A stretch of DNA of 64,000 bases from assembly GCF_016859285.1 (NCBI RefSeq), contig NC_053414.1, positions 29,614,505 through 29,678,504 of the forward strand, in the 5' to 3' direction. The position numbers and the translations under genes were made by a program. This document shows positions 1 through 35,800 of the stretch, piece after piece (within the stretch, counting starts at the first letter, position 1; each line of letters begins with the position of its first letter). The notes under the pieces are model-generated. The model was given only the letters and a program-made list of their open reading frames with translations. It was not told the origin of the DNA and did no database searches. Source of the DNA: Xiphias gladius (lineage: Eukaryota > Chordata > Actinopteri > Istiophoriformes > Xiphiidae).

Positions 1-1136
1 CTCTGTTGGCCAAAAAAAGCACAACGCAAGATGTCTGCCTGTCTTCTCTGCTGCCCGGTATTTCTTTCCGGTCTGTTTTTAATCCACAGTTAAAAACGGG
101 GACATTTGCAGGTACAGCTCCATCTGGGGACAAGCCACCAAAAATGGGGACATCTGGTCACCCCAGGTTTTAGGAGTCACACAGTGTAACTATTTCTTGC
201 CAAAAAACAGTTTTTTCTTTCACCCAGCACCACTGTGGAGTGTTTCTGTCTGTTGCCTGACAACCTCAAAGTGGCAAAAAGACTCTAGGAAGTCACTTCT
301 ACTAGGACATAGAACCGCAGTCTTTTTTTTTTTTACATTCTGTTAGTGTATGAATGAAAGAAACGGGATACAATGTGTTAATTCTTCAGCTTTAGAAGTG
401 TTCGCAGGTGTATTTTTTAACTTTGACAGAGGCAAGTTTCCCCCTGCTTCTACATGCTAGCTAAGCTAATTGTCACCCGACTCCACCCTTATGCTTAAAA
501 CAGAGTTATGAAGGCACTTTCACGTTACAGCAGAAAAACAAGAGTTTTGGGTGGCACAGTGTTTACCACTCCAGAATTCCTTGTGGTGCAATACTAAACA
601 GCGCCAACCTAGTTAATGTTAATGTTGCTAGCAATAGAGCATTACGTTTCAGAGACCCAAACAGTGAAACACACGTCAATTGTTGTTCGTCCATCTTTCA
701 GTTCAAGCAGTGGTCAACAGCGACTAGCTGCACCCACAAAGGTCAGCGCAGCTCAGGACACACTTCAACAAATTTTAATTTTTGGCGCACCCTTGCATCC
801 ACTCAGAGCTGTTGCAACACACCCCATTCACAATCACGGAGGTTTACTAACGCAAAAGCTGCTTCCCCACCATAATGTGAAAATGCCTTGAGAGTGGTTC
901 AGATTTTCTCGTCTAACCCTCAACAAGACAGTGAATAGGCATATTTGCCAAAATGTCAAAGTATTCCTTCAATAAACAAGTTACACACCGTTTCCAAATT
1001 GATCAGGTCATTTTTCATGCAGCCACAATGGACAGTCTCATTACAGTTGTAGTGCCTTTCTCAGAACCTCAGTGACTCTGGAGGGTATTTGGTATACAAA
1101 TGCATCCAGTCTTTATTGCTATTAATATCATTCCAG

Positions 1137-19048
<17,912 letters not shown>

Positions 19049-22000
19049 ACCCAGCTACAAGTTCAGAAGGCGTGCAAATCTCACCTAACAGAGACTTTTT
19101 TTAAATTCTTTTTGGATGGGAGCGGGAGGTCGGGACTAGGACAAGGGGTCCTTTTATTTCTTTATTAATTTTTTTGTTGTTGTTAATTTTCATTTTGATC
19201 CATTTGATAAGAATCGTAGTATTTTAATACAGGCTGATCACATATGGTATATCATTGCATGAGTTATTCTTTGTTTTAAAGTACGACTGACAAATCTGAG
19301 ATAAAGATGACAGCTTGTAAAATGGGAACACAGACCCCCCAAAATTAAGACTTTTTCTATTCAACAAAGCCAACTGAACTTTGCTCTGTAAGATGGTTTC
19401 TTGATATGTGACCTTGAGACACAGCATGAACACTGCATGTTTTCAGTCAAAGTTACTGAGATTAGCAAGATACAGTTTACACTGAACAAAGTAAGAAGTC
19501 ATGGACACATAACATGTGGAAAATTCCTTTGAGAACACCACTAACATGTGTAGTAAGCAATGGAAAAAATGGGGCTTAATGATTAGATGTGTCAACGTAT
19601 AGAGAGCCAATGTGAAACTAGAACTTCCAGGTTCTGTTCCAACATCTCACTGCGATTTCTAACACCGATAACTAAAAATCCAGCTTTAGAACAGAGCCTT
19701 TATCAACTATATGTTGTCTGACTCACTCGATGTGTTTAGGTAAGTACTGTAGTCCTTTGAAAAACAATCTAATATTGTTGTTTATTCAGTATTTATCTTT
19801 TCAGCGGCCTTTAACAAACCCCATTACCCATAACCTTTAGACGTTTGAAGGCAAAATTTCAGATTGACAGAAGAGCCGAGTCCATGAGCGACTTGAGGGC
19901 TCGCAGCGAGTTCAACCAATTGATGTAGGCCAGAGCGGGACAGAGAGGAGAGGAAGCTGTAGAAATTCTCAAATAGCAGAGATTACAGCAAGAACGCTGA
20001 AAGTTTGAATTTAGAAGATAGCATTGGTGAGTTTAATGGATATAGACCAAACATAGTTATGATGACACAAGTACCCGTGCTGCTGCACTTTCAGTTTTAT
20101 TACATGAGAGCTGTGCTTTTTCCGATACTAAAAAAATAAATTGTTGCTTAACTTTGTTAACTTTGAAGGTCTCAACTTCTAATAGTCAGTGCCGTAGAGG
20201 TGGGTGATTTGTCTTAGAATATGGAAAAAAATCCCAAGGATGTTTTTTTCACAAAGACATGAAAAAAATGCTGAATGAGAGATTGCATTGAGTTGCAGAA
20301 GCTAGTGGAACAGAGGCAAGCCCGGATGTGATGCCATGACTTCAGCTCTGTGTACAAGATGTGTCTGTCTCTCCAATCACATGACAGGCTTCCATACTGA
20401 AATGAATGTTACCTCACCATTGCCAAACAATTCATTCTCTGTTCTTGTCACTATTCCTATTCTATTTCCAAAACATTTTACAAAACCAGATCATCTCAAC
20501 TTTATATCCTGAAATAATAAATTTAATTGCTATTCTCAACCAATGAATGTGGGCTGCCCACAATCTTTTCAAAAGTACACCACAAAGCAGTGTATATGCA
20601 AGTTTTAGCTACTAAACTACAGTTCATTTATACTTAACTTTTTTGCCAACCATTTTCAAATGAGGGCAATACAATGTTAGATTTTTTTAATGTTTTTTTT
20701 TTTTTTTTTTTTGAAGTCTCAGGCATCCATTGGTTTTCATTTATTTACAGGCAGTAAATTAATCAGCACATTCCTGAAAGGTGCTGGAGTTGTGTAATAA
20801 GAAATGGTGAACATCAGGTCATTTTTGTAAGTGCTGCATTATCATTGTGTATTTTTGCAGTTTTAGCATAGATAGTTTTGAAAAGTCTGCACTGCATTAC
20901 CTTATAACAGTGAAGTCACCAACAAATTACTTGAATTACTTGAAACAGGCAAGTTTGAAAATTCTGCTAACAGATTTACATTTCCTACTGCCAACATTAT
21001 TGGACAAAATGCATCCAAATTTCTGAAACAGCATGTGTCCAAGTAGGCTAAAAACATGCAAAATAGCAGGATTGGCCCTTTAATTATTTTCTTTTAGTTA
21101 AACTGTGAATGGGTGCTTGTCTTATTTTGACAACCATAACCATAACTTGTTACTGAGGAGTACAGCAGGAAAGCCCAGACAGAAAAGAGAACTGTCAGTG
21201 TTGTTGTAACTGCCAAATATTTTGATTCTAGTCGGTGCCAATTCTGCCAACAGTCAGCTCTATTATGAGGTGCATCACGTCGAAAGCACATTCACGCATG
21301 TATACACCTGTATACCCACAAGCCCATTACACACATGGCCAGCTGTGATGTTACAGGGTCATTATGCTGTGGAGAGGAGCTGTTGCTTACTTTCAGGTCA
21401 ATTATGCACCTATCGGTTGGTTTTTCAGCTGACGACAGCCATGGATTGAAACCTCCTGAATGTCATTTCTTGGTTTAACAGTTTATTTTGTCAGAATAGG
21501 AGTGTCTTAGCAAAGCACTTTGTTTTGGTTCAGAATCACACACTGAAAGAAATGTTCAGAAATCTAACTATGTGTTACACTTAGCTTTTCGCCACCCTGT
21601 TTTTACATGAAAGGAAGATATTTCATTTAAATCATGGTCAATGTTTGCTTTTTATACAGTGTGATATGGGATTATTTTTGCTTCCTTGAAATGGACTCAC
21701 TGCAGAATGTATTGCTTAATTCTGTATTAATATCAGCGGAACATCTATTTCTCAAACTGCTGAGCAATGACATTAAGATGACTAATGACCAACTTCCTCT
21801 TTCTGTTGCATGGTGCAGAATCAGCTACGTCAGGTAAGCTTAAGTGGTTTTCTCAAAGCTGTGGGAAAATAATTTCAGCACCAAAAGATGCAGGGAGATA
21901 CTACTCATAAAGCATTCAAAGCCTCAGTGGTGAATACTCACCCTTAGCTAGCAGTACCTCAATTAATTCTGAAGACTCATATCAAAGACAAGTATATGTG

Positions 22001-22500
22001 AAGGACGCCTGGGGTCAGTTTGCTTTCAAGAAGTGGATTTTACTTTCCTTAAGATATTTAAATATAATTTGCATGAAGAGGTTGTCATATCCAAACCTAT
22101 TTATAACTGAGAATGAATGCCACATCATTAAGACAAATCACTATTTATGGTTTAAAATGATTGCAGTGAAAGTAAAATAGACCCCAGTTCTGAAGCCTAG
22201 AAAATCTGCAGTACACACAGTATATTGGTGCCTTGCTTTTGTGGTTACACATTCATCTTCATATCCACCATTTCCTGAAAAGTGCATTAGGTTCCTCTGA
22301 ACAGAAATGGTTGCACTGTTTTCATTTTCCTCTCCTTGTAAATGTTCTAACTTAAGGCATTATACAGTTTTTTATTCAGACATCATTTTGCTACTGGGCA
22401 TAAAACAGGCCTTTGACATGTTCACATTGTCTCATTTCTTTTAATTTATTTAAATTATGTGCACATATTTACACACTAGTAACAATCTGAAATTTATGAA
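19049..22500 (+). other. kcnq5 3' UTR and kcnq5-eef1a1 intergenic region
   Basis: No coding exon was recognised here. The kcnq5 3' UTR must start at 19049. AATAAA hexamers occur near 20135, with another AATAATAAA near 20515, so the UTR probably ends between about 20.15 and 20.55 kb. The rest is AT-rich sequence with a poly-T run at about 20693-20712. The two genes converge tail to tail here. Confidence 0.5.
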
Positions 22501-22504
22501 GCCT

Positions 22505-23237
22505 GTAATGTAATTAAAATTCAAGTGGACTTTTATTCTCATTCATCAATAAAGAAAATTCTACGAAGAGTTTGCTTTTTGCTTTCTCATCGTCATTCAA
22601 TGAAACTGTGTGGTTCTTTGGGGGTTTGGGAGTATGGAGGTAAAGCGGACTTAGCAATGACACCAGGAACAAAGACATACTGTTTAAACATCTTTACTTT
22701 TATCAACACACGCTCACAAACAACGGTGATTAAGGTGCACGAACTTAACAGTAACTGCAACATTTAACAGAGCTACTGCAAGGAGCTTAAGTCAAGCAAA
22801 GTGCTAGGCATGACGATTTCAGCTATCAAAGAGTTTCTGAAGCTTGTTTCTCTAAGGTCCAAACAGGAACATGCAAGCAGCCAATCAACCTTTGGCTAGT
22901 AAGCATATCGCTTAAAGCTAGAACGAATAGCATTATGTCAACAAGGACCTGGCAAAAGAACATATCTGCCTTATTACTGGTTTTTTGGCTGCACACAACC
23001 AGAGAGCTGTAACACAAATTTGTTGTTCTGCCACAAACTGCGTCACAATGAAACCTACATCCAACACTGTTCCAACATGTTATTCACTAACAGTGTGGGA
23101 GTTATTTTTTTCCTTCGTCTGCTTTTGCGATGCATTGTGATAATAGACCAGACACTGACTATGGTGTGCAGGAGGGGCGGGGTGCTAATGTGTCTTCGGC
23201 CATGGTGAGCGTTTGGGGCAGCAGCCCAGCACAACGT
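22505..23237 (-). other. eef1a1: eef1a1 probable 3' UTR
   Basis: Non-coding sequence follows the TGA. The first clear minus-strand AATAAA (plus TTTATT) is at about 22532-22537, so the mRNA may end near 22.51 kb. An earlier non-canonical site is possible. Confidence 0.4.
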
Positions 23238-26606
<3,369 letters not shown>

Positions 26607-27787
26607 CTAAGAGATTCCAGCAAAGAAGAATCAACAACATTCAATAAATGAGACATAAAACCCAGAGCTGTGGAGCACTAGCATTTCTTAACAGACACTA
26701 ACACCAGGATTGTACTTGAAAGGGTAATTATCTAATCAGCGTTGGAGGTTAAAGCTACTGCTGCGAGTGCAGAGAGACAACAAACAGGGTATACATACAG
26801 AACAGGTAACTTGTGTACATTCTTTATGTACAACTTCTATACTGAATAAGATATTAACCTGTGCAAAGAAGATGTGTATCATTCAAAAGCCAAAGTCCAA
26901 TCACTTCACCTCCTAGTTAGCATGTTCAACCTGCAGGTACAGCAGGTACTGCATTTGTTTCTGCAGTAGCTAAATTATTAAGGATACAAAGTGATGATCT
27001 TTACCTACAAGTGGTTGAGTTTCTACAAGGGCAATGGAAAAATTTCTAATAGTTTGCTCTGATCAAATCAAAGTGTCACCACTGCCTTAAAAATGGAGAT
27101 ATACTGTATTGCAGAATTCCATGCTGAATCCAGCCAACCTCAGGTCTGCAGTGGTGCTCGTCTGAGGCAGATATTGAGTAGCCAAACCTATGTTATCATG
27201 GCTTAATGTGGAAAATTCTTATATTACTTAATAATTTAAGTAAGTTTATTTGTTTCTACTCAGGAACATGAAGCCCTGATGGATAAATGGAAGAAAGAAC
27301 TAAATCTACTTGTAAAATCCAGTGTATGACACACAGAGACCCCCTGAAACTCATGTCTTTACAGGTTTATATTGACTGAAAGGACCCAGAACCGTTGTGA
27401 ATTTTTATCATTTTCGTGGATGAGCGTCTGTTTAGTTTTTCTTCTTTTTATTTTGGTGTCTCCTTTTGTACTGTTTGATGTAGCAGCTAAATGTGCAATA
27501 AGTGTGTTTTACAGGCATGTCTTAACTGTTTGCACTGAAACTGCAATAGGAGGAAAAAAATCCAAATGAGGCTACCAGATTAGTTTAATAATCGACTAGC
27601 ATACAGCTATTTATTCCAGGACGTACAAACCTTAGTTAGAGTAGCAGTCTACGAATCGCCTTGTCATATGTCTTCAGATATCTAGTTTACTTTTCTGAGC
27701 AGTTTCTGAATTTGTAACGTTACTAATTTCAACTAATAGGCAAAGCAGTGCCTGAGCCAGATAGGATATTTTCAACTAAATAGCTAG

Positions 27788-28420
27788 CTTACCTAATGGT
27801 TATATTTCTGCCGATTCGCGCCAACATGTACCTCGGGAAAGGTATCTCAAGACAGCATAGAAATCGTAATAGTTAATTTAATAATAAGCATTGAAACGTT
27901 GTAACTACATAACTTTAGCTGATTTTGTATAATTTTATCACGATTAAAGTCAATGTTAGGCAAAACTGGAACATGGAATTACTCCCTTCTCATAATGGCT
28001 TTCCTTAAACAATTTATTTTAAAAAACACGTAAATATATATGCATATATATATATATATATATATATACGCACATACATATATATTTATATATATATATA
28101 TAATTGTGTATATATATTTAAAATCATACTAATTAAACAGAGGCATACCACCAAATAATATAGCGCTCCTGTAGTCTAGCTAAAGACTTAGGTAACCGAT
28201 GAAGCTCGCGACAATTGTTGAGTATTGCATCACTCTCCCACAGTGACGCGCGCGCGCACAGTCGGCACGATTTTAACCAACCGGCGCCGACTGAACTTTT
28301 ATCTGACTGCATCATCATCATCATCACCACCACGTTGCGCGTTGTTGGAGCATATTTTGGTCTGGCGAGGGGAGGCGGGGCACAAGCACACACACACACA
28401 CACACACACAGACACACACA
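27788..28420 (-). promoter_or_regulatory. eef1a1: Candidate eef1a1 promoter and non-coding first exon region
   Basis: The 5' UTR is split, so a non-coding first exon must lie upstream. On the minus strand, CTTTCCCGAG at about 27833-27842 looks like a 5' TOP start, as expected for translation-factor mRNAs. It is followed by a donor ATTAG/gtaagc at 27791. A second candidate is the CpG-dense block at 28240-28375, with a GATAAAAG box near 28295-28302 and a GC box near 28370. The sequence does not decide between them. Confidence 0.35.
28031..28112. repeat. AT-rich microsatellite
   Basis: Runs of (TA)n, interrupted, beside the eef1a1 upstream region. Confidence 0.85.
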
Positions 28421-28430
28421 CTGACGTCTT
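28309..28430. repeat. (TCA)n and (CA)n microsatellites
   Basis: A short CAT/CAC trinucleotide run at 28309-28332 and a CA dinucleotide run at about 28386-28421, in the CpG-rich block upstream of eef1a1. Confidence 0.8.
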
Positions 28431-29330
28431 CGACTGCTTGGTGCTCTGTTCACACCACGAGATAACACACAAAAAGGTTTGTGTTTGTCCGCATTTTCAA
28501 AGGCAACCCCATACATCACAGAAACATCAGATGACGACAGCCAGTGCACCTGCTAATCTTACGACCATTTTGACTAATGTGTGGCTTTTGACGTGACTGT
28601 TTCCATCTATAAATCTCCTTTACTTTGTATGAATCTCTTGATAAAAAGCCTGGAGTAAAAATGTCAGTAAAGGACATCTATATGAGACAACGTCACAATG
28701 AACAGACGTGCAGTGACCATTTCACAGCGGAGCTGAGGGCATTTTAGAAATGTCTGCATGTCCCAGCATCAACCCTGCAGACGGTTCCACAGCAGTGTTG
28801 ATGGACAGAGGAGATTCCCGCATGACTGTCGGATGGAAGACTTTTCCGCTGAAACTGCGCCACACAGGCCTGGCCCAAGCAGCCCGCTACGGTACCAGTC
28901 CCACCTCTCTGCACTTGTTGGCAACGCTCGCCTTGATCAAATTACCATGACAGCAAAGCAGCGTTTGAACTTGAACCAGTTCCGAGTCTCAGTATAATTC
29001 ACTTACATAACAGTAACTTCAAACGTCCCTGAAATCATCAGCTCTTTGCAACTTGTCTATAAAAGGATGTCGACAAAATGAATCCTGTCTGTTACGGTGT
29101 TGTACATTGAAAAACATCCTTCAGCCTACCTTTTCCTTACAGGTGCGTTCACTGGTCGAGTGCGATGACACAGGAGATGCTGCCTGATGTGCTGTACTGA
29201 CACGGACGCAGCCAAGGTACCGCTGTGTCAACTGGCGTCAAACGCGTCATTTACTGAAATTACGAGGCTTGGCCACTAGATGCAGCCCTGCTATAACACA
29301 GAAACGAACCAGCACCACACAGCATTGAAC
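28430..29330. other. Intergenic stretch between eef1a1 and the NLR gene
   Basis: No recognised gene. A 66-codon plus-strand ORF at 28750-28950 has a fairly balanced composition but no family resemblance I can name. A plus-strand TATA-like box (TATAAAAG) lies near 29059. The block could hold a divergent promoter or an unrecognised first exon. Confidence 0.3.
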
Positions 29331-29797
29331 AAAAAGGAAACCAGTTTATTTGGTGGTGGCTTACATTACATAATATTCCAAGTTCTGCATTACATCCAAC
29401 AATAGCCTGTGGTATATAACAAAAATACTGTAGGGATAGGAACACATTTTAGTATGACTAGACAAAAAACACTACTTCAACTATTCATGAATTCATAAAG
29501 AAATATATATTTTAAAAAAAACCCATTAATACATTACATTAAGTAGTAACAAAAAAGAAAAGAAAAACATTTTAAATTGTTTTAAGAGATACATTGAGTT
29601 TATCCACATATTTTCTGCAAATAATCTTTTAGGAGAGTAGATAAAGCCAAAAGAATGAAGGAAAAGTGGAATGAAAAACACTTGATATTGTTGCTACAAT
29701 ATGCACTGAAATCCAAGGACGTCCCCACCATGGTATGTGGTCTAAGAAATGTGAGCCAGATTGAGCACTTCCTTAGGTCGGCTTTCCGTTTTTCTCC

Positions 29798-29813
29798 TCA
29801 ATCTACTGAGACA
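29798..29813 (-). CDS. NLR probable tiny terminal coding exon
   Basis: On the minus strand, the pyrimidine-rich acceptor tttttcttgtttttcag is followed by 16 nt completing a Asp codon and coding VSVD, then TGA. Its phase matches the GA/gtaagt donor of LRR exon 6. A minus-strand AATAAA at 29345-29350 would end the mRNA near 29.33 kb. Confidence 0.5.
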
Positions 29814-32800
29814 CTGAAAAACAAGAAAAATTCAAAAAAACACAAAAGTAACATTCCAAGTAACATTGGAGTCAGAACTGACAGAAAATACAGATATATT
29901 TATATTACCGCTTCATAATAACTAAGGTACAAGACAGACGTTGCAGAACTGAGACAGGGATACCTGCTGTGATCAATAATTGAAAACACATATGCAGTTT
30001 TTAAACCAATACCTGTCAATATCTGTACTTACTCTATTGTATGTAATGAGTATTTCTGGTTCTTTGTCAGTTCCATAAGCACTTTGATTCCTGAGTCTTC
30101 CAGACTGTTGCCCATCAGATGCAGCTCTGCCAGATGTAGGGGGTTTGACTTCAGGGCAGTGGTCAGGAACTGAATGCTCCTTGAACTCAGTCCACAGGTC
30201 CGCAGTCTGGAAAGAAAAGGGAAAACTTGAGATGTTCCGGTCCAGCAGTTCACTTTACCCCAACAATATGTACATAACTGAGGTTGCGAATAAGTACTTG
30301 GAGATATCCTGACTAAATTGTGGTCAACGTATCATTTGGTTGATGTATAATTAACCACTGTGAAAAAAGCGACACACTTGAGATAAGAACATTAACCATA
30401 ATTGCCACCTGTCCTATACAAACTGTTCCAAGGGGCTGGGTATTGAACCTCAATATGTTATTGGTACCAACCAGAATGTATCTGTGGCACTGCAGCATTA
30501 TCACCTGTCATGTACAGAAAGCATCAGTTGTCTGTTCAGATTCAAAGTCTTGTCGATTTATTCCTCCGAATAGATACAACCCGATTTAAATCAAAATTTT
30601 GCCAATCTAAGAAAGTATTCAATTTTCCTGTAGTTCTTGTATGGCTACTTCTGTTGGGACAACGAGTAACATTTTAGATTTTCAGCTTTTTTTAAATAAA
30701 AAAAAAGTATTTTGTAGAAAAACATGTTTCAAAGTAAGCTGACAAAAATGAATTATTCAGGTATTATCTTGGCATCTGTGTCAGAGCTCAAGCATCCTAT
30801 CATCTCCAGTATAAAATCATTTCAAATTATACCCACCCTATTTTTCAGTTGTGTTGACTTATGTTTTCACCTTTGTCTGTTTGTTGGTTTGGTTTTTTGT
30901 TGGCTTATTTGTCAGCAGGATTATGCAAAAACTACTGAACCAATTTGCACCAGGGGGGGCTGGGAAGAATCCATTAAACTTTGGTGCGGCCAAAGCATTA
31001 AAACCGGTAACTGGTTTTCATGTTTTGTCTTGTCGGTGAATATTTCCGTAGCTCAGCCCCAACTGACCCTTCCACATCAGGGTGACTGATAGGGATAAAA
31101 TACTAAATCATGTTATATGTTATTTTTTTATTATTCTATTGATATATATTGTGATATAATACATTTTCGTCTATTTTTGACGAACCAGCAGATTAAGTAG
31201 CAGACAAATCAAATCACTTCATCACATTGATTCAAAAATCTCGTAAATATCCAGTATTGCCTTTAAGCAGTCTTACTCTTTGACTTGCAACATTGCCCAC
31301 ACCGGTTGAATACAACCAGATGTTAAAATGATAGCTATCAAAGTATTATCAGTATGTCAAATTCCCTTAATCGCCCATCACTACTTCTTCGTACAACTTG
31401 TTTGAATATTCTGAATAATTATATTCATGATATACAGCTGACACATAGCATATAATGCAGGGCTCCATAAACTCCAAACATCACCCATAGCTCAGGTGGA
31501 TTACCTGTGTCTTTAGCATTCATTTTAAATATGGTAGTAGAGCTAGAAATTAGCATGGAAAATACATTTGGAGAGAACATACATACAAATATGTTGCAAT
31601 TTTATAAAACATGTTTTGAAGGAATAAACACTCAAAACCGGCAAAAAAATAAAACTTGCGGGTCGAACAGCTAAACAATGAGCGGAATCTCACTGTAAAG
31701 CTCCGTAAAGCTGAGGAAACTTGCAGATTTGGGTGATAATTCTCTGTAGGTTCATCACTACGAGCAAACCTTCTTTCACCTTGTATGACTGTCTTCACAC
31801 AGGCATTTGATTTTGTTATTACAAAAATATTGATTATAGCCTCTTAAATATTTGAACCCACTACTGGGTCCAATGTGGACCCTCTGTGCAATGCGGACGA
31901 TACAGCACAAGCTGTCGAGAGTCCTGTTATGGTGATTACCGTTGGTTACTTTGAGTAAGAACACTGACTACACGGCTATGATTTATCTGGACCCCTGTTT
32001 TGACTGAAAATAAATAATGAAATCATTTTTATTTAGAAGAGTTGCTTCTTTGAGAGGTGATATAAATAAATAAATAAATAAAGAACTTACGATAGCTTCT
32101 CAAGTTTACATTGAGGGCTTCTGAGTCCCGTGCAGAGTTTCCTAACTCCCTTATCTTGAATTTCATTGCAAGACAGATCCAGCTCACTGATAATGCTCTC
32201 CTTTGACGCACATCCTGAAGCAAGCTCTGCACAGCAGTCATCAGTCAGGCTGCAGTGGCTCAGACTGAAACAAAACAAGATGTTATAGCATACTGTCCTT
32301 CCAACTCACCTTAAAAGATACTGTAATGAAGAATACTGTTTTCGAAATGATTCACTTGAGAGTTTTCAGGTGGCTGTAGGGATTCTTCAGTCCAGCCGAA
32401 ATTTCTTTGACTCCAATGTCTCTGAGGCAGTTCATGCTGAGATCAAGGTCTTTCAGCTTGACTGCCTGCCAGTCTGTTTTTTGAAACCACTCAAAGTAGA
32501 GCTGCGAGACTGACCACAGGACATTCGCCAAATAAACGCAACCCTTACCAGTGATCCCACATCTTGAAACGCTGAAGGGAAAATAAGAGAAAATGTCATT
32601 AATCAATAGTTTAGGTATATTAAGTGATCACTACATGAGCATTTTTAGCAGAATGCTGCAGAAAAAATTCTAACACTCATACAAACTTACTGAAGTTAGC
32701 AGTGAAAAATAGAATTCGGCTATACGGTGTTTTTATTTCTCTTTGTATCAGTCAGTAAGTAATCAAAGAGAGCAAGGCATCCTTACTTGAGTTTTTCCAG

Positions 32801-35800
32801 GCTACACCATGTGCACATGCCTTTGCAGATGAGCGCAAACCCTGCATCTTTCAAGCTGTTGTTGCTCAAATTGAGTTCCACCAGGTTGCTGGTTTCATTC
32901 TTCAGAGTTTCCCCAATACTTCTACAGCTTAACACAGTGAGGCCGCAGAAGTACATCCTGCCAGAGTGAAATGCACAGATACAAAATGTCACTAAATAAT
33001 TGACTTCAATACATGTATGCTAACAGAGATGAATGCATTTATATTAAGTCATACTCACTCCAGCTTTCTCAGCTGTGATATATCAAACTTTTTAAAGAGC
33101 TCATTGGCCCCATTGTCTCCAATATTATTGATGCTCAGATCCAACACTCTCAAGTAGCTGGGGTTCTTCTGAAGAGCTGAGGCCAGATGAAAGCAGCCCT
33201 TCTGCTCAATGTTGCACTGTGATAGTCTTTGATGACAAAAATGATACAGCAACAGATCAGAAATGCCAAATATGTAGAACAATGATTTTTAAAAGCCAAC
33301 TGTGTGTAATCAACACATTTATTTTTCTTTGTGCTTTTTCTTGTTAAATGTCAAGGTCCCTTTGTTTTGTACCTAATTCTGTGATTTGACCTATTCCTTT
33401 GATATTAATTTGTTTCACCTGTACTAAAAAGGGTCTTATCTGTGTCATTTTATTGTCATTTTCATCTATGTGCAAATAAAAATGCTATGCTAGTCAAACG
33501 AGGATTCTACACTTTCATTGTTTTGATATCAGTTTTGTATCAAGAAAAAGGGAGTGAACATGCAAGTTTATTTCCCAGCACTTACTTAAGTGTTTCTAAC
33601 TGGCATTCAGGAGATCTCAGACCATCTGAAAGATGTTGCAGTCCTTCATCTCCTATTTCATTACTGCTGAGATCCAGCTCCCGCAGTTTCAGGGACCGTG
33701 TCAGGGCTGTGGCCAGGTATATACAGGCTTGTGAGGTCACTCCACAGCCTTGCAACCTGAGTGTTTTCAGTCGGCAGTTTTGATCACTCAGCCCGTCCGC
33801 CAGTGTCCCGACTCCACTGTCACTGATGCTGTTGTATCCCAGGTCCAGCTCCCTCAGGTATGACTCTCTTGTGCTCAGGACTGCTGCCAAGGCTGGACAA
33901 CACTTGTCTGTCAGGTTAGAGAATCGCAGCCTGCAAGGAGATTGGAGTTAATGACACGTTACAAATTATGCAACACCTTAAAGGATAGGGCTGGCAATAT
34001 TCTATATCTTCATTGGTCAACAAATCTTAGGAAAAGACCAAAACTGACAAGGAACTGATCCTACTAACAAGTATAGCCTGTGAAGAAAAAAAGGCTAATA
34101 TATAGTTATTCCTGTGTCATATACCTTCATCTTTATCCAAAAACTATCATCAATTAGCCACACTGTTACACCAGCTGACATGTTCCTGTTGTGGAGATTT
34201 TGCTGATTATTGGTCAACTCATCAGGAAAGTGTTCAGGAGCCCAATACATCTTATGCTGAAAATATTTATTGAAGCTTGGCCAAGGAGAATGGAGAAATT
34301 ATCAATACAAGTCTTTTAACCCTTACAGATCATGCCGCAAATACTTTACGCCAAAAAATGGTCAAAGTCAATGCCTCTACAGTATGTGAAGATAGTTTAT
34401 TGGTTTTCTATTCTGTAAAGAGGGAAATGCTTTTATCCGTGTTAGTTCAGATCACGTTGCATGTAGCCTTCGGCATAACGTGTATTAATACAAAGCTGAA
34501 AATAGTCCTCAATAAATTCACATTTACTCCTGTTTGGAGTAAATACTGCTAAAAAGTAGCTAAAAACTACAGTCCAGCTGTTTTATGAAATAACTGAGCC
34601 TTGTTTAAAAATGAAACTATATATTTATGAGCCATTTTTAAAGATTTACACCATCAAGAGAAACTAACATGTTTGGGTCTTAGTGCGACAGATAAGAGAG
34701 GGAAGTCAGAAACTATTGAGATGGGCTAACAAATTCTTGCTTTTGGTCTATGTGTTGATATTAAGAAAACTTTAGAATACCAGCCTTATCCTTTAATAAA
34801 CAATACACAAAACAAATTATAGCATATAACAGCAAATTCATTTTCACCTCATTACTGACTTGTTCCCCTATGTACTGTACAGTGCAGTCTGTATGGATCT
34901 CAACAGTGACACATCTTTTGTTTCGGCACTGTCTTCCAGCACATATAAAATGAATGAGGATACAAAATGAAAACTTTGACTAAGAAGTGCTATCTGTCAG
35001 TTTAAGTGGTGTTTGAGAATGTTTAGATCAATACTGAGTAGTAAATGTGGGAATCATAGCAGTTTTTATACTTGGTCCCCCACTTTTTTCTACCACACAG
35101 TAGGACAATTGTAGACTGCTGACCTAATATACATGTAAATGCAGTCAAAGTAAAGGGTCAGTACACCAAAGAAAACATATTTTCTATATTTTCTTTCTTT
35201 TATAGTTAATAGTATCGGCCCCTAGCCAAACAAATAGTTTTGGTTTCATTTTGTTGAGATGGCCATCCCCCAAAAGCAGAAGCAAATGGAATTTTAATTG
35301 TGGTGCTCAAAGCATTGAAAAATTGTATTGAGAATTAAACACACCTTGAACAATGTTCCAGTTACTAGGGGCAATCCACAGGCCTCACTGTGAATAATTT
35401 GTTACTGGAACTGTTTTCTACTGATGAAACTCTCTATAAAAACTGTTGACAGTGAGGTCTGTTGATTATTCAGAGTACCCAGGACATTGTTTCTGGTAAG
35501 AGAGATTACTGCTGAATTTCTAAAATTCACTTAAATTGTAGTAAAGTTTCAGCAGCAGATATGTCAGTATACATCTGTAACTATCTGCATACCACAATGG
35601 GTATGTAAAAAAAAAATTATATTTTTTGTGATTTGGGTGCGGAGACTGTTTTAAACATTTATTTTCAAATTCATTCTGCTGGAACATAAAGCCAACTCAA
35701 CAAAAAATGCATAACTGTCCAAACAATTTATTTATATAAAAAAAATGATAGAGGCTGAATCTAGTTAGTAAAAACTTACATGGCTTTCTTTGATTTCAAA

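Noticed and set aside
28750..28950. 66-codon plus-strand ORF between eef1a1 and the NLR gene
   Set aside because: The start of an unrecognised gene was considered, because of a nearby TATA-like box. No family match or splice partner was found, so it is not called.
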